A stretch of 33,683 bases of DNA from Nitrospirota bacterium. GTDB lineage: Bacteria > Nitrospirota > Nitrospiria > SBBL01 > JAADHI01. Made by a program: the position numbers and the translations under genes. Within the stretch, counting starts at the first letter, position 1. Each line of letters begins with the position of its first letter. Positions 16,468-24,586 of this stretch are shown piece by piece. The DNA lies in assembly GCA_029261155.1 (NCBI GenBank), contig JAJDBW010000062.1:1-33683 (forward strand). Direction: 5' to 3'. A model generated the notes under the pieces. That model was not told the origin of the DNA and made no database searches. It was given only the letters and a program-made list of their open reading frames with translations.

Positions 16468-17637
16468 ATGATCCTAAAGACCGTAAAAAATCCTCATATA
16501 AAAAGAATGACCCCTAGGATTCTGATATCGACCTTTATCGTATTCTCTCTTTTCCTGCCGGGAAAACCGGTCAATGCCGCAGAACCTTTAGCTTCTCTCC
16601 GCGGCGCAGAAATCGAGATTGGTGGAGAACTCGAACTAGAGATTATTGATTCACAGGCCGATGGCACCGTCGTTAGAGATGGAAATGGGAATATCCTCGG
16701 TGGAACCCCCAATCCCAACTCACGAATGTCCATCGATAAAATTGTGATCACACCCAAAGTCCGCTTTAACACCGGCATTCTTTTTCAGGCCGACATTGAG
16801 TTTGGCCCAAGTAGTTCAAAAATAGATGAGGCCTGGATCAAGATTCCGGGCTTGCCCTTTAATTCCTGGATTAAATTTGGCCTGGAAGATACCTTTCACC
16901 ACCCTTCACGTAAGACGGAAGCCTATCCCATCGTGGGCCACGCCTTCTGGCAGGATGAGGACTTGGGCCTATTTATGGGGGGAGAACAGGGATCTTTCTA
17001 TTGGCGGTTTTCCGCGACGAACGGTCGAAGACTCAGAGACCGTCAAGCCGGAGAGGATGCGGTCTTCCCCATTACGACCGACGATGACGACAACGCGGAA
17101 ACCAATGCCAATAAACAAGTCGGTCTCGGGCTGGGGCTCGACCACAGCTTCAAGGAAGCCCATAAAATCGACATTCTGCCGTTTTACTTTGAATCCGATC
17201 TTAGCGCCGGAGACATGGCCTACTTGAATGCAATTACGACCTACGCGGGAGGAACACAGGACAAGCAAAGCCGCTATGGCCTTAACCTCGACTACGTGTT
17301 GAGAGGCTTTTCCTTTTTTGGGCAAATCATCATGGCGGAAGATGGCGGCATGGATCGGGATGGCTGGTATATCCAGCCTTCCTACACGCAGAAAATCGGC
17401 ATGGCCCGTTTACAGTCCATGGAATTTCTTGTGCGTTATGAAGAATACAATGTCGATCTCGTGCTTGATCCAAGCGATTCCCGAACCTGGAACCGGCAAA
17501 GAACCACCCTTGCGATTTTGAGCAAAATCGTCCCGGGTTTTACAGTCAAAGTGGAATATTATATTAACGAGGAAGACACGGGCGGCGCCAAAGTCGATAA
17601 CAACGAAGCCCTTGTCCAGCTCGAAGCCAAGTTTTAG
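16468..17637 (+). CDS. Outer-membrane porin, OprO/OprP-like
   Basis: A 389-residue predicted beta-barrel. It has a signal peptide (hydrophobic ILISTFIVFSLFLPG, cleavage near VNAAEP), then alternating amphipathic strands such as VRFNTGILFQADIEFG, DILPFYFESDLS and FTVKVEYYINEED, ending in VQLEAKF, the terminal aromatic used by the BAM complex. The pattern (IDEAWIKIPGLPFNSWIKFGLE) resembles the phosphate-selective porin O/P group, but the substrate cannot be told. AAGGAG at 16454-16459 gives an 8-nt spacer to the ATG. Its stop lies 10 nt from the end of the convergent ABC ATPase gene. The leader has a repeated CTGGGTCCGA. Confidence 0.8.
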   Translation: MILKTVKNPHIKRMTPRILISTFIVFSLFLPGKPVNAAEPLASLRGAEIEIGGELELEIIDSQADGTVVRDGNGNILGGTPNPNSRMSIDKIVITPKVRFNTGILFQADIEFGPSSSKIDEAWIKIPGLPFNSWIKFGLEDTFHHPSRKTEAYPIVGHAFWQDEDLGLFMGGEQGSFYWRFSATNGRRLRDRQAGEDAVFPITTDDDDNAETNANKQVGLGLGLDHSFKEAHKIDILPFYFESDLSAGDMAYLNAITTYAGGTQDKQSRYGLNLDYVLRGFSFFGQIIMAEDGGMDRDGWYIQPSYTQKIGMARLQSMEFLVRYEEYNVDLVLDPSDSRTWNRQRTTLAILSKIVPGFTVKVEYYINEEDTGGAKVDNNEALVQLEAKF

Positions 17638-17647
17638 CCTGCGGGTT

Positions 17648-18709
17648 TTAGGAGGACGGTCGATTCAAGGCCATTTTTTCGAAAACAACGGTGTGGGTCA
17701 ACTTCAAGCGAATATCAACCTTGACCTGATTGGGGTAGACATCGAGAGAATGCTGACTGCTATGGACGATTTCTCCGGAAGATAGGCGGAGTGTATATAG
17801 ATTCTCCGAGCCCCTAAATTGGCGTCCCCACACCGTGGCCGTTCCTGCGGGATTGGGCACCAAGTCAATGTCATCGGGACGAATCATAACTGAAACCTCT
17901 GTGCCACTGGGAAACTTCGAGTTGTTTTGAAGTGCGCCTATGACTGTTTCGATACGATCCTGTTCAACCACCCCCGAAATAAAATCTGCCTGACCCACAA
18001 AGTCGGCTACAAAAGGATTCACGGGCGTATGATAAACCGCTTCAGGCGTCCCCTGCTGCTCTAATCGCCCCTCATTCAGGAGTACAATCTTATCGGCCAT
18101 GGCAAAGGCTTCTTCGTGATCGTGAGTCACCAAGACGGCTGTTCGTCCCGTTTTCTGAAGGATCTCGGAAACGTCGGCGCGCATTTGATTACGCATGTCG
18201 GGATCCAGATTACTAAAGGGTTCGTCCAAAAGGACTACGATGGGATCGGGAGCCAAGGCCCGAGCCAAAGCCACCCGCTGCTGTTGTCCGCCCGAGAGTT
18301 CGTGTGGATAGCGATCCCGAAACGTGGAAAGTTCCACAATCGATAAGATTTCTTTTACTTTTTTATCTTGGGCCGACTTCGATAAGCGCATCAGTCCAAA
18401 GGACACATTTTTCGCTACAGTCAGATGAGGAAAAAGTGCGTAATCTTGAAAGACCATTCCAATCGCCCGATTTTCAGGGGGAACGAAATGGCCCGGCCTG
18501 CACATCTCACGTTCCTCAAGAAAGAGGGTGCCCGCATCGGGTTTCTCCAATCCGGCGATCAAACGAAGGAGGGTGGTCTTACCGCTTCCGCTCGGGCCCA
18601 AAAGCGCAAGCACTTCCCCTTCTTTGACTTGAAATGAAATATCCGAGACGGCCGGTGTCTTGCTTCCGGGATAGGCCTTGGAAACTCTGACAAGATCAAT
18701 CGTCGTCAT
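17648..18709 (-). CDS. fbpC: ABC transporter ATPase, ferric-iron (FbpC) type
   Basis: Cytoplasmic ATPase of an importer. The 353 residues include Walker A GPSGSGKTT (from about residue 38), Q-loop FQDYALFPHLTV, signature LSGGQQQR, Walker B VVLLDEPFSNLD, the H-loop in VTHDHEEA and a C-terminal TOBE-like regulatory domain. FbpC/PotA/CysA-type ATPases all share these; the iron call comes from the two-domain permease upstream and the Fur gene in the same run. It follows the permease gene by 29 nt and is the last gene of the minus-strand block. Thiamine or polyamine import remain alternatives. Confidence 0.82.
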   Translation of the reverse strand: MTTIDLVRVSKAYPGSKTPAVSDISFQVKEGEVLALLGPSGSGKTTLLRLIAGLEKPDAGTLFLEEREMCRPGHFVPPENRAIGMVFQDYALFPHLTVAKNVSFGLMRLSKSAQDKKVKEILSIVELSTFRDRYPHELSGGQQQRVALARALAPDPIVVLLDEPFSNLDPDMRNQMRADVSEILQKTGRTAVLVTHDHEEAFAMADKIVLLNEGRLEQQGTPEAVYHTPVNPFVADFVGQADFISGVVEQDRIETVIGALQNNSKFPSGTEVSVMIRPDDIDLVPNPAGTATVWGRQFRGSENLYTLRLSSGEIVHSSQHSLDVYPNQVKVDIRLKLTHTVVFEKMALNRPSS

Positions 18710-18738
18710 GATCCCACTCTAGAAGAATTGTATCGCAC

Positions 18739-20382
18739 TTAAAATCGTTTCTCTGGATCTCGCATTAATAAATACACAGGAATCAGACCGGCCAATACCA
18801 GGACCATTGCAGGAAGCGCGGCACGAACCCATTCGCCTTCCGAGGTCATTTCAAAGATGCGAATCGCGAGGGTATCCCAACCGAAAGGCCGTGTCATCAG
18901 GGTAATCGGCATCTCCTTCATGACATCGACGAAAACCAGCACAAGTCCAGACATCAAGCCTCCCCGCATAATCGGAAGATAGACTCGTTTTAATAGTCCT
19001 AGACCGCTGCAGCCCAGGCTTCTCGCCGATTCGTCGAGATTTGGCGACATGCGCTTTATCGCACTTTCAATCGGTTGGTGCGCCACCGCGAGAAATCGGA
19101 TCAGATACGCGACGAGCACCACCATCAAGCTGCCTTGAAGAAAGGTCGTATTATTGAAATAATCCGCAACCCAATTATCGAACCAGGCCAGTGGAATAAA
19201 GATGCCGACAGCAAGTACCGAACCCGGTAAGGCATAACCCAAGGTGGCAATGCGAACGCACATGCGGATAGGCTGGGAGTGATGCAGACGCTCGGCATAC
19301 ACAAGAACCAGCGTACAGGCCACAGTCATGAGCGCCGCCATGCCTCCCAGAAAAAGCGAGTGAGACAAAAAATCGAAATAACGTGAACCCAGATCTCGAC
19401 CTATGGCCTGAGCACTCCAAAGAAGGAGTTGAACGACCGGGATCAAAAAAGAGATCGATAAAATCGTGAGCGCATAAGCGAAGCTGAGCCACTTTTTGAC
19501 AGGAGAAAGGGCAACACGATCTCCCTGTATGCCGCCTCTGTCAACCCGGGTATAGCGGCTCCGGAAGGTTAAACTTTGTTCCAAGACCAGAAAGGCCAAT
19601 ACGACCAAAACGAGTATCGAAGCGAGCTGAGATGCTGTAGAAAGGGAAAAAAAACCAAACCAAGATTTATAGATGAGCGTTGTAAAGGTGTCGTAATTAA
19701 AGATGGCGACGGCACCAAAATCGGCCAGCGTTTCCATCAAGACCAAGGCTAAGCCCCCCGCGACCCAAGGTTTCGCCATCGGCAAAGCCACTTTAAAAAA
19801 ACCGCGCGTCCGATTGTGTCCTAGGGTTTGTGCCGCTTCCAGCGCCCGGCGGCCTTGCGTTAAAAATGCGTTGCGTGCCAAGAGGTAGACATAAGGGTAA
19901 AGCGTCAGGGTGAAGACCAAAATCACGCCGCCTCTCGACCGGATGGGTGGAAACCAGAAACCTCCGCCAAACCATGCTCTGAATATGCTTTGAATCGGTC
20001 CGCTATAATCTAAGAGGCCAATCGCGACAAAAGCGGTGACATAGGTCGGAATTGCCATGGGTAACATGAGGGCCCAGTCGAAAAGTTTTCGACCAGGAAA
20101 GTCGTTTGCGGCGACGAGCCAAGCCAAGCTCACACCGATAAGCCCCGTTCCAAGAACCACGCCGAGACTCAGCCAAACGGTATTGCGCAAGACCTCCAGA
20201 AGAACGGTGTCGGCAAGATGCTGCCAAACCGCATCGTCAGCCTGAAATAATGATGAAAAAACAATCCCCAGCGGCACTAAGACAAGGGCGGCGATCAAAG
20301 CGACGGCCAGGCTCCATCGGTCGAATGTAAATCGGGCGATGGGTAATGCAGGTTTCCGATATTCTTCAGTCGCGATGGTCAT
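18739..20382 (-). CDS. fbpB: ABC transporter permease with two fused domains, FbpB type
   Basis: A 547-residue inner-membrane permease with twelve or so helices. It carries two copies of the EAA coupling loop: EAAQTLGHNRTRGFFKVALP in the first half and a second ESARSLGCSGLGLLKRVYLP. Two fused permease domains are typical of FbpB and ThiP. The iron reading is favoured by the Fur gene and a Fur-box-like site upstream. No periplasmic binding-protein gene is present anywhere in the block, which is unusual for this type. The ribosome site is weak. The gene lies 61 nt after the four-helix membrane protein. Confidence 0.85.
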   Translation of the reverse strand: MTIATEEYRKPALPIARFTFDRWSLAVALIAALVLVPLGIVFSSLFQADDAVWQHLADTVLLEVLRNTVWLSLGVVLGTGLIGVSLAWLVAANDFPGRKLFDWALMLPMAIPTYVTAFVAIGLLDYSGPIQSIFRAWFGGGFWFPPIRSRGGVILVFTLTLYPYVYLLARNAFLTQGRRALEAAQTLGHNRTRGFFKVALPMAKPWVAGGLALVLMETLADFGAVAIFNYDTFTTLIYKSWFGFFSLSTASQLASILVLVVLAFLVLEQSLTFRSRYTRVDRGGIQGDRVALSPVKKWLSFAYALTILSISFLIPVVQLLLWSAQAIGRDLGSRYFDFLSHSLFLGGMAALMTVACTLVLVYAERLHHSQPIRMCVRIATLGYALPGSVLAVGIFIPLAWFDNWVADYFNNTTFLQGSLMVVLVAYLIRFLAVAHQPIESAIKRMSPNLDESARSLGCSGLGLLKRVYLPIMRGGLMSGLVLVFVDVMKEMPITLMTRPFGWDTLAIRIFEMTSEGEWVRAALPAMVLVLAGLIPVYLLMRDPEKRF

Positions 20383-20443
20383 TTTATAAATTCACGATCC
20401 AGCACTAAGGGTTTCTATGCACCAAGATGGATGCGAATCGGAA

Positions 20444-20935
20444 TTATTTCCGTCTCCAAAGTGAGTAGATTGGGGTTAATGTGAGCGGGAGGTAACTGAC
20501 CGTCATGCCTGTCCAGGCGCCGATCTGTCCGAAGGCCGCATAGGGCGTCACATATCGAATAATCCAAGGCGAGAGGAGATCGAGAAAGGTACTTCCAAAG
20601 GAAAGCCCGATAACACCCCACTTGATTTTTTGCGAAATAGGAACGGCGACATAGAGATGCGCCAAGACCAGGAGAACAATTCCCTCGATATAGGCATGAA
20701 AGTGTGTGACTTCCAATAGCTCTATAAATTCCTTTGGAAAGGCCATTTCTTCACTACCCTCGCCCCCGCGGTAATGTTTGACGATTTCGGAATAGCCGGG
20801 GCCCACGCGTTCCACAGCGATCAAAACAAAGCTTAAGTGTCCCACGAGGGCAAACACCAGAAATGCTGTATATATCACACGAATTTCACTTGAAGCTGAC
20901 TCTAGCCAATTTCCCCGCCGTGTAAAATTTTTCAC
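20444..20935 (-). CDS. Four-helix membrane protein with membrane histidines, unknown family
   Basis: A 163-residue inner-membrane protein. Four hydrophobic segments can be seen: IYTAFLVFALVGHLSFVLIAV, a THFHAYIEGIVLLVLAHLY helix, WGVIGLSFGSTFLDLLS, and WTGMTVSYLPLTLTPIYSL. Histidines lie within or at the edges of helices 1 and 2 (GH, THFH, AH), which would suit b-type haem ligands; this is inference. The start is GTG at 20935, overlapping the TGA of the flavin-transferase gene (GTGA), so the two are translationally coupled. An electron-carrier role next to an FMN-binding domain would make sense. No family recognised. Confidence 0.72.
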   Translation of the reverse strand: MKNFTRRGNWLESASSEIRVIYTAFLVFALVGHLSFVLIAVERVGPGYSEIVKHYRGGEGSEEMAFPKEFIELLEVTHFHAYIEGIVLLVLAHLYVAVPISQKIKWGVIGLSFGSTFLDLLSPWIIRYVTPYAAFGQIGAWTGMTVSYLPLTLTPIYSLWRRK

Positions 20936-22512
20936 TGCCCTACTCCATCTCTATAAATAATCTCGAACAAGACCAAGCTCTTCCGAACCGCATAGGTTGC
21001 GGCGCGAGAAGAAAGCGTTGCCCCACTAATGGGAAGTACTTCCCGGCCGAGTTCCAATGGGTCTTCACGCCGCTTTCCAAAAAACTGTTTCATAAAACGC
21101 GGGTAACGGACCTCTGAACCTTTCGATTCACGATAAACCAAGACCTCATTGCCGACGATGCAACCTTTTAAATCTATTCCCACAAGAAAAGTGATAGGAC
21201 GTTTCTTTCCAACAACATTGAGCAGCACGGCGTAACCGACTGCTTTCTTTTCCTTTCGAGCAACCCAAAATCGGTAATTTTTCTCACGAAAGCCCATACC
21301 CAAAAGCTGCTGGGCTGCATCGTGTTGCATCGTGTTCAGTTGAACATTTTCGACATCGTAGCCATCGGCATCTGGATGCATTTTTCGAAGGGCCTCTTCC
21401 TCGCTCGCAAAACGGATGGCTGTTGCATTGGCCCGGTCGGGCAGTAAAACCCCCAAGGCCAAGATGCCCATCATCGCAAGGAAAGATCGTCGTTTCATTA
21501 CACGAGGTGTAGAAAAAAAAGACCATCCCCCTGTGTTCGATATGATGATGTCTGCTTGGCTAGGCTCAGTATCGATGGAGAGCATCAAGCCTTCCACATT
21601 GGATTGAGATTCAAGCAGACGGCGGCCTTCTTTTTTACCCATGACAAAGGCTGCCGTTGAGAGCGCGTCTGCTTCCATGGCCGATTGCGCAATCACACTC
21701 ACGCTGGCCATGCCCTTTACCGGATACCCCGAACGTGGATCGATAATATGGCTATAGCGATTCCCTTGATGTATAAAACAGCGCTCGTAGTCTCCCGATG
21801 TCGAAAGGGCACGATTGGACAGCAGGACCAAATCCACCACGCCCTGTTCTCGACGTGGATCTTGAATCCCGATTTGCCAGCCGGTTTTCCCAGAAGGCGC
21901 ACCTAGCGCATAGAGTGAGCTTCCAAAACTAAGCAGGCCGTCTTTAATGCCATAAGACTTTAGGCTTGCGACGGCGCGATCAATGGCATAGCCTTTTACA
22001 ATCCCACCCAAATTGAGGGACATGTCCCTTTTGCCCAGGACAAGTTCTCCGATCTCCTCGTCAATTTTCAGTGATTGAAACCCCACTGCACGACGTTTCG
22101 AAGCAATTGCGGCGTCCGAGGGCGGACCGATATGATGATGCTTCAGACCGAAGCCCCAGAGATCGATTAAAGGGCCGGAACTGGGATCGTAAGCCCCCGC
22201 GCTCATTTCTGAATAGTGTAATGCGCAGGAAAGGATCTCAAGTATCTCCGGCACCAAGCGATATCGCCCTTCTCTACCCGCTGCATTTACAAGAGCGATA
22301 GGGCTCTCCGGTCTAAAAATACTAAAGAGCGCTTCGATTCGGGCCACTTCCCGAAAGGCTGCGTCGACCGCTTTTGCACAAAGCGTTTCGGGGCCCAGGG
22401 CGGTAATTTCCATCGGCGCACCCATCAGGACACGGGTGCGCCGATACATCCTGTTTATTATTTTTGAACGAAAGGCGACCCTTCGGTCGCCTTTCGAGGC
22501 ATTATCGTTCAT
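20932..22512 (-). CDS. ApbE flavin transferase fused to an FMN-binding domain
   Basis: 526 residues in one open frame, two parts. Residues about 22-335 are a full ApbE: RTRVLMGAPMEIT, GAYDPSSGPLIDLWGFG, LGGIVKGYAIDRA (residues 168-180), SHIIDPRSGYP (254-264) and MEADALSTAAFVMG. ApbE links FMN to Thr/Ser of a target protein in the periplasm. Residues 339-526 start with a signal-like MKRRSFLAMMGILALG and form an RnfG/NqrC-type FMN-binding domain with flavinylation motif SGATLSS (496-502). I chose the ATG at 22512, 13 nt after the porin stop with a GGATGG site. No N-terminal signal for ApbE is visible. Either a true enzyme-substrate fusion or two proteins joined by an error or slippage at the T8 tract (21513-21520). 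Confidence 0.82.
   Translation of the reverse strand: MNDNASKGDRRVAFRSKIINRMYRRTRVLMGAPMEITALGPETLCAKAVDAAFREVARIEALFSIFRPESPIALVNAAGREGRYRLVPEILEILSCALHYSEMSAGAYDPSSGPLIDLWGFGLKHHHIGPPSDAAIASKRRAVGFQSLKIDEEIGELVLGKRDMSLNLGGIVKGYAIDRAVASLKSYGIKDGLLSFGSSLYALGAPSGKTGWQIGIQDPRREQGVVDLVLLSNRALSTSGDYERCFIHQGNRYSHIIDPRSGYPVKGMASVSVIAQSAMEADALSTAAFVMGKKEGRRLLESQSNVEGLMLSIDTEPSQADIIISNTGGWSFFSTPRVMKRRSFLAMMGILALGVLLPDRANATAIRFASEEEALRKMHPDADGYDVENVQLNTMQHDAAQQLLGMGFREKNYRFWVARKEKKAVGYAVLLNVVGKKRPITFLVGIDLKGCIVGNEVLVYRESKGSEVRYPRFMKQFFGKRREDPLELGREVLPISGATLSSRAATYAVRKSLVLFEIIYRDGVGQ
22469..22496 (-). other. Perfect 12-bp hairpin at the porin-apbE junction
   Basis: CGAAAGGCGACC (22469-22480) and GGTCGCCTTTCG (22485-22496) pair without mismatch around a 4-nt loop. 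It lies 30-57 nt past the porin stop and inside codons 6-15 of the ApbE fusion. There is no good T-run, so it may act in mRNA stability or attenuation rather than as a full terminator. Confidence 0.7.
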
Positions 22513-22525
22513 CAACTTCCATCCA

Positions 22526-23722
22526 CTAGAACATATAGGCGAGTCCGAAATTGTATTGATCTGTATCGCCACCGGCGGCATCCTGAAAATTTTGAAAGTC
22601 CGCCTTGAAAGCCACTTGAGGATCGGGATAATAAACAATTCCGACTGTCGTGACCTCTCGATCGTTTTTGCCACTGGCTGCAAAAGCGACCCCATCGCCA
22701 TTAAGACCGCTCGGAAGGGCATCTTGCGTATTCACTTCGGAAAGACGCGCGAAGGGAACGAGATCCCATGATGTTCCCATAAGATGTGCCAGATGATAGG
22801 CCAGCTCTATGGACCATCCGACCAGCTCTTCACCCACGGTTTGGCATGCGAGCGGACCGGATATAAACGCACCCGTCGTGGTATTGGCTGCACTGGGTGC
22901 TCCCGCTTTACATGTGGCGCGACTAATGTTATCGGCCTCGTCAATATCGATCTTTGCATACACGGCCTGAACATCGATCCCTGACATGCGTAGCCTGCCA
23001 TCAAGTGTGTAAAGGAAAACGGAAGGACTGCCCACGATAGTGTTATTCTGATCCACCTCGCCATGATAGACGGACGTGCCCAAATCCAGGCCGGCAAGGG
23101 GGTTGTATTCCAGGCGGCCGACCACGGCAAGTTTCTCACCGGTTTGCGGCTTACCTTCACCACCGGCAGCCTTTCCTCGGCCGCCTCGTATCCCTGAAGA
23201 CCCGCTAAACCCTTCGGCGGCCAGTCCGGAAACGACATAGACCCGATATTTGAGGCCTTCCATCGGCGACCCAAAAATGCCGATTCCTCCTTCCTGCCAA
23301 GTCGTCGGAATAATGACCGATTGAAGAAGCGGGCGTTCGACACTGTAAAAGAGCGTAGGCTCGTGATATTCGTTCAAAGGACCCACCGGCATTAACATGA
23401 CACCCGCCCGCATGTTAAAAGACGGATTGATCGAAAAATCGAGATAGGCAAATTCCAATTCCATCTCCTGCGCCGCATGTTCAAAATCGACCTCAGTGTG
23501 AAGGCTGATGGTGTCGTTGATGTCATAACTTAAGCCCCAAACCATTCTGTGCAAATCCATTTTGGATTGGCCGCCATTACTCGGAACGTTGTAGTGAAGC
23601 TCACCATAACCATGAAGCTGGACCTTAGAACTTTCCGCTTCGGCCTCCATCTCCAAGGCCCAGGCCTGCGGTTCCATATCTAGTACGAATAAAGTAAAAA
23701 AAGTGAATACCCATTTTTGCAT
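22526..23722 (-). CDS. Outer-membrane porin-like beta-barrel protein
   Basis: A 398-residue predicted barrel: signal peptide (KWVFTFFTLFVLD, cleavage after QAWALE), then HGYGELHYNVPSNGG and a Met-rich strand region (FNMRAGVMLMPVGPLNEYHEP), typical of porins that resemble OprP or DUF3138-like barrels. It ends NFGLAYMF, with a terminal Phe. A Gly-rich loop (SGSSGIRGGRGKAAGGEG) is probably extracellular. The ATG at 23722 was chosen because GGGAGG sits 8 nt upstream; the frame is open to 23776 but has no site there. It follows fur and precedes the flavin genes, so it may serve iron uptake; this is inferred from context. Confidence 0.8.
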   Translation of the reverse strand: MQKWVFTFFTLFVLDMEPQAWALEMEAEAESSKVQLHGYGELHYNVPSNGGQSKMDLHRMVWGLSYDINDTISLHTEVDFEHAAQEMELEFAYLDFSINPSFNMRAGVMLMPVGPLNEYHEPTLFYSVERPLLQSVIIPTTWQEGGIGIFGSPMEGLKYRVYVVSGLAAEGFSGSSGIRGGRGKAAGGEGKPQTGEKLAVVGRLEYNPLAGLDLGTSVYHGEVDQNNTIVGSPSVFLYTLDGRLRMSGIDVQAVYAKIDIDEADNISRATCKAGAPSAANTTTGAFISGPLACQTVGEELVGWSIELAYHLAHLMGTSWDLVPFARLSEVNTQDALPSGLNGDGVAFAASGKNDREVTTVGIVYYPDPQVAFKADFQNFQDAAGGDTDQYNFGLAYMF

Positions 23723-23863
23723 CTTCCAGAACCTCCCTTTTGATTGATTTATAGTGTTAGATGTGCGTTTCCGCACCTTCGGGCTCTGGTTCGCAAAGGA
23801 TCTCTGGCCTCAGGTATAGAGGGACAACTCCCCCTATTATCTTTTAATTCACACGAATGTCGT

Positions 23864-24301
23864 TTATTTATTATTCTTGGTGCAGGTTGCACAAGTACCA
23901 TAAAGCTCCAGTCGATGACTGAAAATTTTAAAGTGATGTTTCTTGGCGACCTCTTCCTGCAATTTTTCGATTTCTCTATTCTCAAACTCGATTATTTTAT
24001 TGCACTGACGACAGATGAGATGATCGTGATGGTTCACATTGTAAGTGAGTTCGTAACGGGCCTGTCCATCGCCAAACTGGCGTTGCTCGGCAAGACCGCT
24101 TTCACAAAAAAGATTTAAGGTTCGGTAGATGGTTGCCAAGCCGACCGATGCACCTTTGTCCTTCATATGCCGATATAATTCCTCTGCCGTAATGTGACGC
24201 TCAAGCGCCATAAAGGCCTTCAGAACGGCATAACGTTCTTTGGTGACTTTGAGACGATGTTTGGAGATATGTTTTTTTAAAATGTCTTCTTCTTTGGTCA
24301 T
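23864..24301 (-). CDS. fur: Fur-family metal-dependent repressor
   Basis: A 145-residue winged-helix repressor. Visible are LKVTKERYAVLKAFMALERHITAEELY, the recognition helix SVGLATIYRTLNLF, the metal-site run HHDHLICRQC (residues 91-100) and the C-terminal LYGTCATC. The two CxxC pairs (Cys97/100, Cys137/140) form the structural zinc site. The layout fits Fur better than PerR or Zur, though these cannot be separated for certain. AGGAAG lies 3-4 nt before the ATG. It follows the Com-like gene by 56 nt, and a Fur-box-like site upstream of that gene suggests autoregulation. Confidence 0.92.
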   Translation of the reverse strand: MTKEEDILKKHISKHRLKVTKERYAVLKAFMALERHITAEELYRHMKDKGASVGLATIYRTLNLFCESGLAEQRQFGDGQARYELTYNVNHHDHLICRQCNKIIEFENREIEKLQEEVAKKHHFKIFSHRLELYGTCATCTKNNK

Positions 24302-24357
24302 CGTCTTCCTGATAAAGGAGATTCAAGTCTATGGCTAAAAGGATAAATCCTTTCGTC

Positions 24358-24525
24358 TTATTGCATCACGTCTTCCCGCTCCACCGTCACCGGTATGAGA
24401 TGTAGGCGTTTACAGCGTTTGCACTTCAACTCCAGCCCGGTCGGCAGCAAACGGGCCACCAAACTGCCACACATGCAACGTATTTCCTTCGGACCGGCCC
24501 GCTTGATTTCAAATTTTTCTTTCAT
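24358..24525 (-). CDS. Com-like small zinc-finger protein
   Basis: A 55-residue protein from the ATG at 24525 to TAA at 24358. It reads MKEKFEIKRAGPKEIRCMCG, and further on LKCKRCKRLHLIPV. The CxCG followed about 16 residues later by CxRC is the Com-type (Mu Com) zinc-finger pattern; phage Com activates translation of mom by binding RNA. Many genomes carry stand-alone versions of unknown role. This one is the first gene after a Fur-box-like site at 24568-24586, with fur next. A small hairpin (AAAGGA 24338-24343, TCCTTT 24348-24353) lies between the two. Confidence 0.72.
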   Translation of the reverse strand: MKEKFEIKRAGPKEIRCMCGSLVARLLPTGLELKCKRCKRLHLIPVTVEREDVMQ

Positions 24526-24567
24526 ATTTTTTAATAACCCAACTTATACCCAATACTTATCTAAATT

Positions 24568-24586
24568 GAGAATCATTATCATAATC
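24568..24586 (-). promoter_or_regulatory. Fur-box-like operator
   Basis: GAGAATCATTATCATAATC matches the 19-bp Fur consensus (GATAATGATAATCATTATC) at 15 positions by direct comparison. It lies 43 nt upstream of the Com-like start and within the likely promoter region (TTGATT at 24590-24585 on the minus strand). Iron-loaded Fur would be expected to block transcription of the Com-fur run. Confidence 0.75.

Noticed and set aside
24331-24405. Short plus-strand ORF of 24 codons with AAGGAG upstream, opposite the Com-like gene
   Set aside because: Too short, no likeness, and the minus-strand zinc-finger pattern is much more convincing.
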